In this document: positions 61,949 to 64,000 of the stretch, piece after piece
Numbering within the stretch: the stretch's first letter is position 1
Layout: each line of letters begins with the position of its first letter
DNA from: Phalacrocorax aristotelis
Lineage: Eukaryota; Chordata; Aves; Suliformes; Phalacrocoracidae
Assembly: GCF_949628215.1 (NCBI RefSeq)
Contig: NC_134280.1
Span: forward strand, 52,230,621-52,294,620
Direction of reading: 5' to 3'
DNA length: 64,000 nt
The notes under the pieces: model-generated
Database searches by the model: none
What the model was told of the DNA's origin: nothing
What the model saw: the letters and a program-made list of their open reading frames with translations, nothing else
Position numbers and translations under genes: made by a program

Positions 61949-63496
61949 CTGTAGTACACCCAATGGGAAACAAGAAACTCTCTGCAAATGTTTTAAAGTA
62001 ACACAAGAAGATCCTGGTATTCTGTTATTCCCCTCGTGCAGAGGTGGGTGCAACGGAGAAGAAAAGCAAGCTCTGCTACTTCTGACCATCACATGTAGCC
62101 TATTGCTAAAGGTATATGCACATTAGCTGCTGAAAGCCTAGTTTGTTGGCTGGCTTGTTTAATTGCTTAAGTGAGACTAGGGTATATTTATTTAATACAG
62201 CTAACTGGTCATGCAAACAAGACATCATTTGCCTTCTTTATGTAGAGATGAATTGATATTCATTATAGGTACTGGCATAGAATAAAACAACATTCTATGG
62301 GCAGGAAATTCAGTCTTTTCTTTTTTCCTGGTCTGCTGAAGCATGAAGATATAGATCTAGGGTGTGTAAACAGCTTACTACTGATGATGAAGATGTAACT
62401 TTATTAAACATCCTGGATATTTTGACAGGGAACGTTTCATTCTATAGCAGGGCAATATGTTGATTTAAGTACCCCAACCTTGCCATAATAACCTATCACT
62501 GATCTCAGTACCAAAATCAAATCTAGGTAACACTTCATAAAGGAACTCTTTTTTGTTTCTTTTATAATACTAAATGAATGAGGATCTAATATATTTAGTG
62601 CTAAGCATTATACAGGAATGATGCTGAAACAATGTGATCATGGTCACAGGCCACAATTAATTTAACATTTTTTTTCTCCCACAAAGCTGGTGTAAGGCTG
62701 TCTGATTGTTTGAAATTACTCCTCATATTTCCCATGAGAAGGCAAAACCAGATTATGCAGAGAATTCAGAAGCAGATTTCAAGGTTTAAGGCCATCTCTA
62801 ATAAATGTAGGATACAGTCTAGGTAAAGCTGGCTTAATGTTCCTCAGATAGGTGCCTAATGCTTGTCAGTGCCACACAGAATGGTTTCCATGGTATACAC
62901 TCGGTGTGACTATGTGATCCTGCAGGACCCTTCAAGGTTATTAATCTGGGTTTTTTACAAGATTAGCTGCCCCAAGAGGCACGGAGTGGCTTCCTAATGC
63001 TGGGTGCCCACTTAGGAAATACTCCACACCTCCTCAGACTTCAGAAATCAGTGGTATTTTTTGCTAAGGAGCTGCCTGGCATCAGTTACAGTATTGCAAA
63101 TCTTAGAAGTATTACTTGCATGCCTTCTGCGTAATCGTAAAGAAACACCAGACTAAATTTGTTCCAGGACCTGTTGTTTGTGGAGGAGGAGTTGTGTTTT
63201 ATTTCCAGTCATGTTGTGTTTCTTTATTAGACTGAACCTTTACAAAATATATATGCAAAATATATATATGCAAAAAATATATAAATGCAAAAAAATATAT
63301 GCAAATATATACAAAATATATGTATATGTACATGTATATGTATATGTATATACTCCTCCCAAAATGCAAATAATATCGGCCAGTTTCTGAGGAAGGAAGA
63401 GCATCTTCTGTTTACCTGTTCATTTGCTAAAATCCCCCAAACCGCACCTTCTTAGACTCTCTGAATCAATCTGGGACTGAAGCCAAAGTCACCTAC
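61949..63496. other. Intergenic and upstream region of the next gene
   Basis: AT-rich DNA without a supportable gene. It may contain regulatory sequence for the gene starting at 63577, but apart from the TATA box downstream I recognise no specific sites. It includes the AT-rich simple repeat at 63244-63352. Confidence 0.5.
63244..63352 (+). repeat. AT-rich simple repeat (ATATATGCAAA / TGTATA type)
   Basis: Imperfect repeats of atatatgcaaa followed by alternating tgtata units, about 110 bp, ending about 145 bp before the TATA box of the next gene. Confidence 0.8.
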
Positions 63497-63504
63497 TATA
63501 TAAG
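63497..63504 (+). promoter_or_regulatory. TATA box of the downstream mucin-type gene
   Basis: TATATAAG lies 80 bp upstream of the start codon at 63577. A transcription start about 30 bp further on (around 63527) would give a 5' leader of roughly 50 nt. Inferred from position and sequence only. Confidence 0.6.
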
Positions 63505-63576
63505 TCTGATGGAGCACAGGTGAACTACTCCTGACCAACTTTAGACCTGACATCCCTGTGCCAGACTCCACTCAAG

Positions 63577-63649
63577 ATGGGGTTTGGTAGGGGAATATGG
63601 GTACCAGAATGGGCTTTTCTGTTAGCAGTTTGTTGTATCCATCAGATAG
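63577..63649 (+). CDS. First coding exon of the next gene: signal peptide, probable neighbouring mucin (MUC5B-like)
   Basis: ATG at 63577 has A at -3 and G at +4. The exon encodes MGFGRGIWVPEWAFLLAVCC then IHQI, plus one base of the next codon, and ends at a strong donor (gtaagaag) after 63649. The peptide has a short basic start and a hydrophobic core (WAFLLAVCC), as a signal peptide should. The TATA box 80 bp upstream fits. Gel-forming mucin genes begin with a short signal-peptide exon, and MUC5AC is followed by MUC5B in the same orientation in the vertebrate cluster. This is therefore most likely exon 1 of MUC5B or another mucin paralogue. The remaining exons are outside the window and the identity is inferred from position. 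Confidence 0.6.
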
Positions 63650-64000
63650 GTAAGAAGTTCTTTTTTTTACTGGGAAAAGAAAAAATACTCTGTTTAGATG
63701 TAATAACATATTTTAAACAACTATACTCATTGTTTCAGATTGTTGCATTTTTTCTTTTTCCATTTTCATTAAATATTTCATGTCTGTCTATTAACTGGAC
63801 TGATTTAATTTAATATTGCCTCAAATTACTGCATATAACTATATTTGCAAGGTAGCTTTGAAGATCAACTCGGAAAGAACCATTATTCAAGTCTTAAAAT
63901 GTCAGATTTTCAGTATCTCTTATGCCTGACAAAAACATTTTATTTCTGTTGCATTTTGTATTAGAATTGATTATGAATGTTATGGGTTTTATGAAATTTA
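63650..64000 (+). other. Intron 1 of the downstream gene (partial)
   Basis: AT-rich sequence after the donor at 63650-63651. No further exon is recognisable before the window ends. Confidence 0.5.

Overview
The window comes from a bird nuclear genome. It holds most of one large gel-forming mucin gene on the + strand, then about 21 kb of AT-rich intergenic DNA, then what looks like the first exon of the next mucin gene. The avian call rests on a CR1 LINE fragment on the - strand at 38520-39190 (a typical avian repeat family), two copies of an LTR of a type I associate with birds, and the mucin itself. The species cannot be named from the sequence.

Mucin gene (709-41048, +, 5' end outside the window). 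I could chain 38 consecutive exons with GT/AG junctions and compatible phases. They add up to 19,635 nt including the stop codon, an exact multiple of three, and encode 6,544 residues. Domain order is: end of D2, D' and D3 (709-12397); one 14.6-kb central exon of PTS (Pro/Thr/Ser) mucin sequence and CysD domains (13646-28216); a linker and D4 with a GDPH site (28400-34120); VWC-type modules (34475-39617); and a C-terminal cystine knot (40197-41048). Residue patterns in D2, D3, D4 and the knot fit MUC5AC better than MUC2 or MUC5B as I remember the human proteins. No alignment was run. In this family D1-D2-D'-D3 drives N-terminal multimerisation, the knot drives C-terminal dimerisation, and the glycosylated PTS/CysD middle makes the gel.

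The outstanding feature is the central exon. After two diverged, AT-rich CysD domains it carries 24 tandem, almost perfectly identical 549-bp units. Each unit is one 103-residue CysD plus one 80-residue PTS segment with about 72% Ser/Thr. The gene therefore has 26 CysD domains, against nine in human MUC5AC. The array is much richer in GC than the rest of the gene and starts and stops abruptly inside the exon. The few differences between units are CpG-to-CpA transitions or changes in the length of an ACC run.

Intergenic part (about 42150-63500). I found no supportable gene here. It contains two LTR copies in the same orientation (44506-45032 with a 5-bp target duplication, and 61330-61948), a moderately GC-rich patch near 47.0-48.1 kb, two short perfect hairpins and simple repeats. 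At 63497 a TATA box precedes a signal-peptide exon (63577-63649) with a good start context and splice donor. By synteny with known MUC2-MUC5AC-MUC5B clusters this is most likely the start of the neighbouring mucin gene, probably MUC5B.
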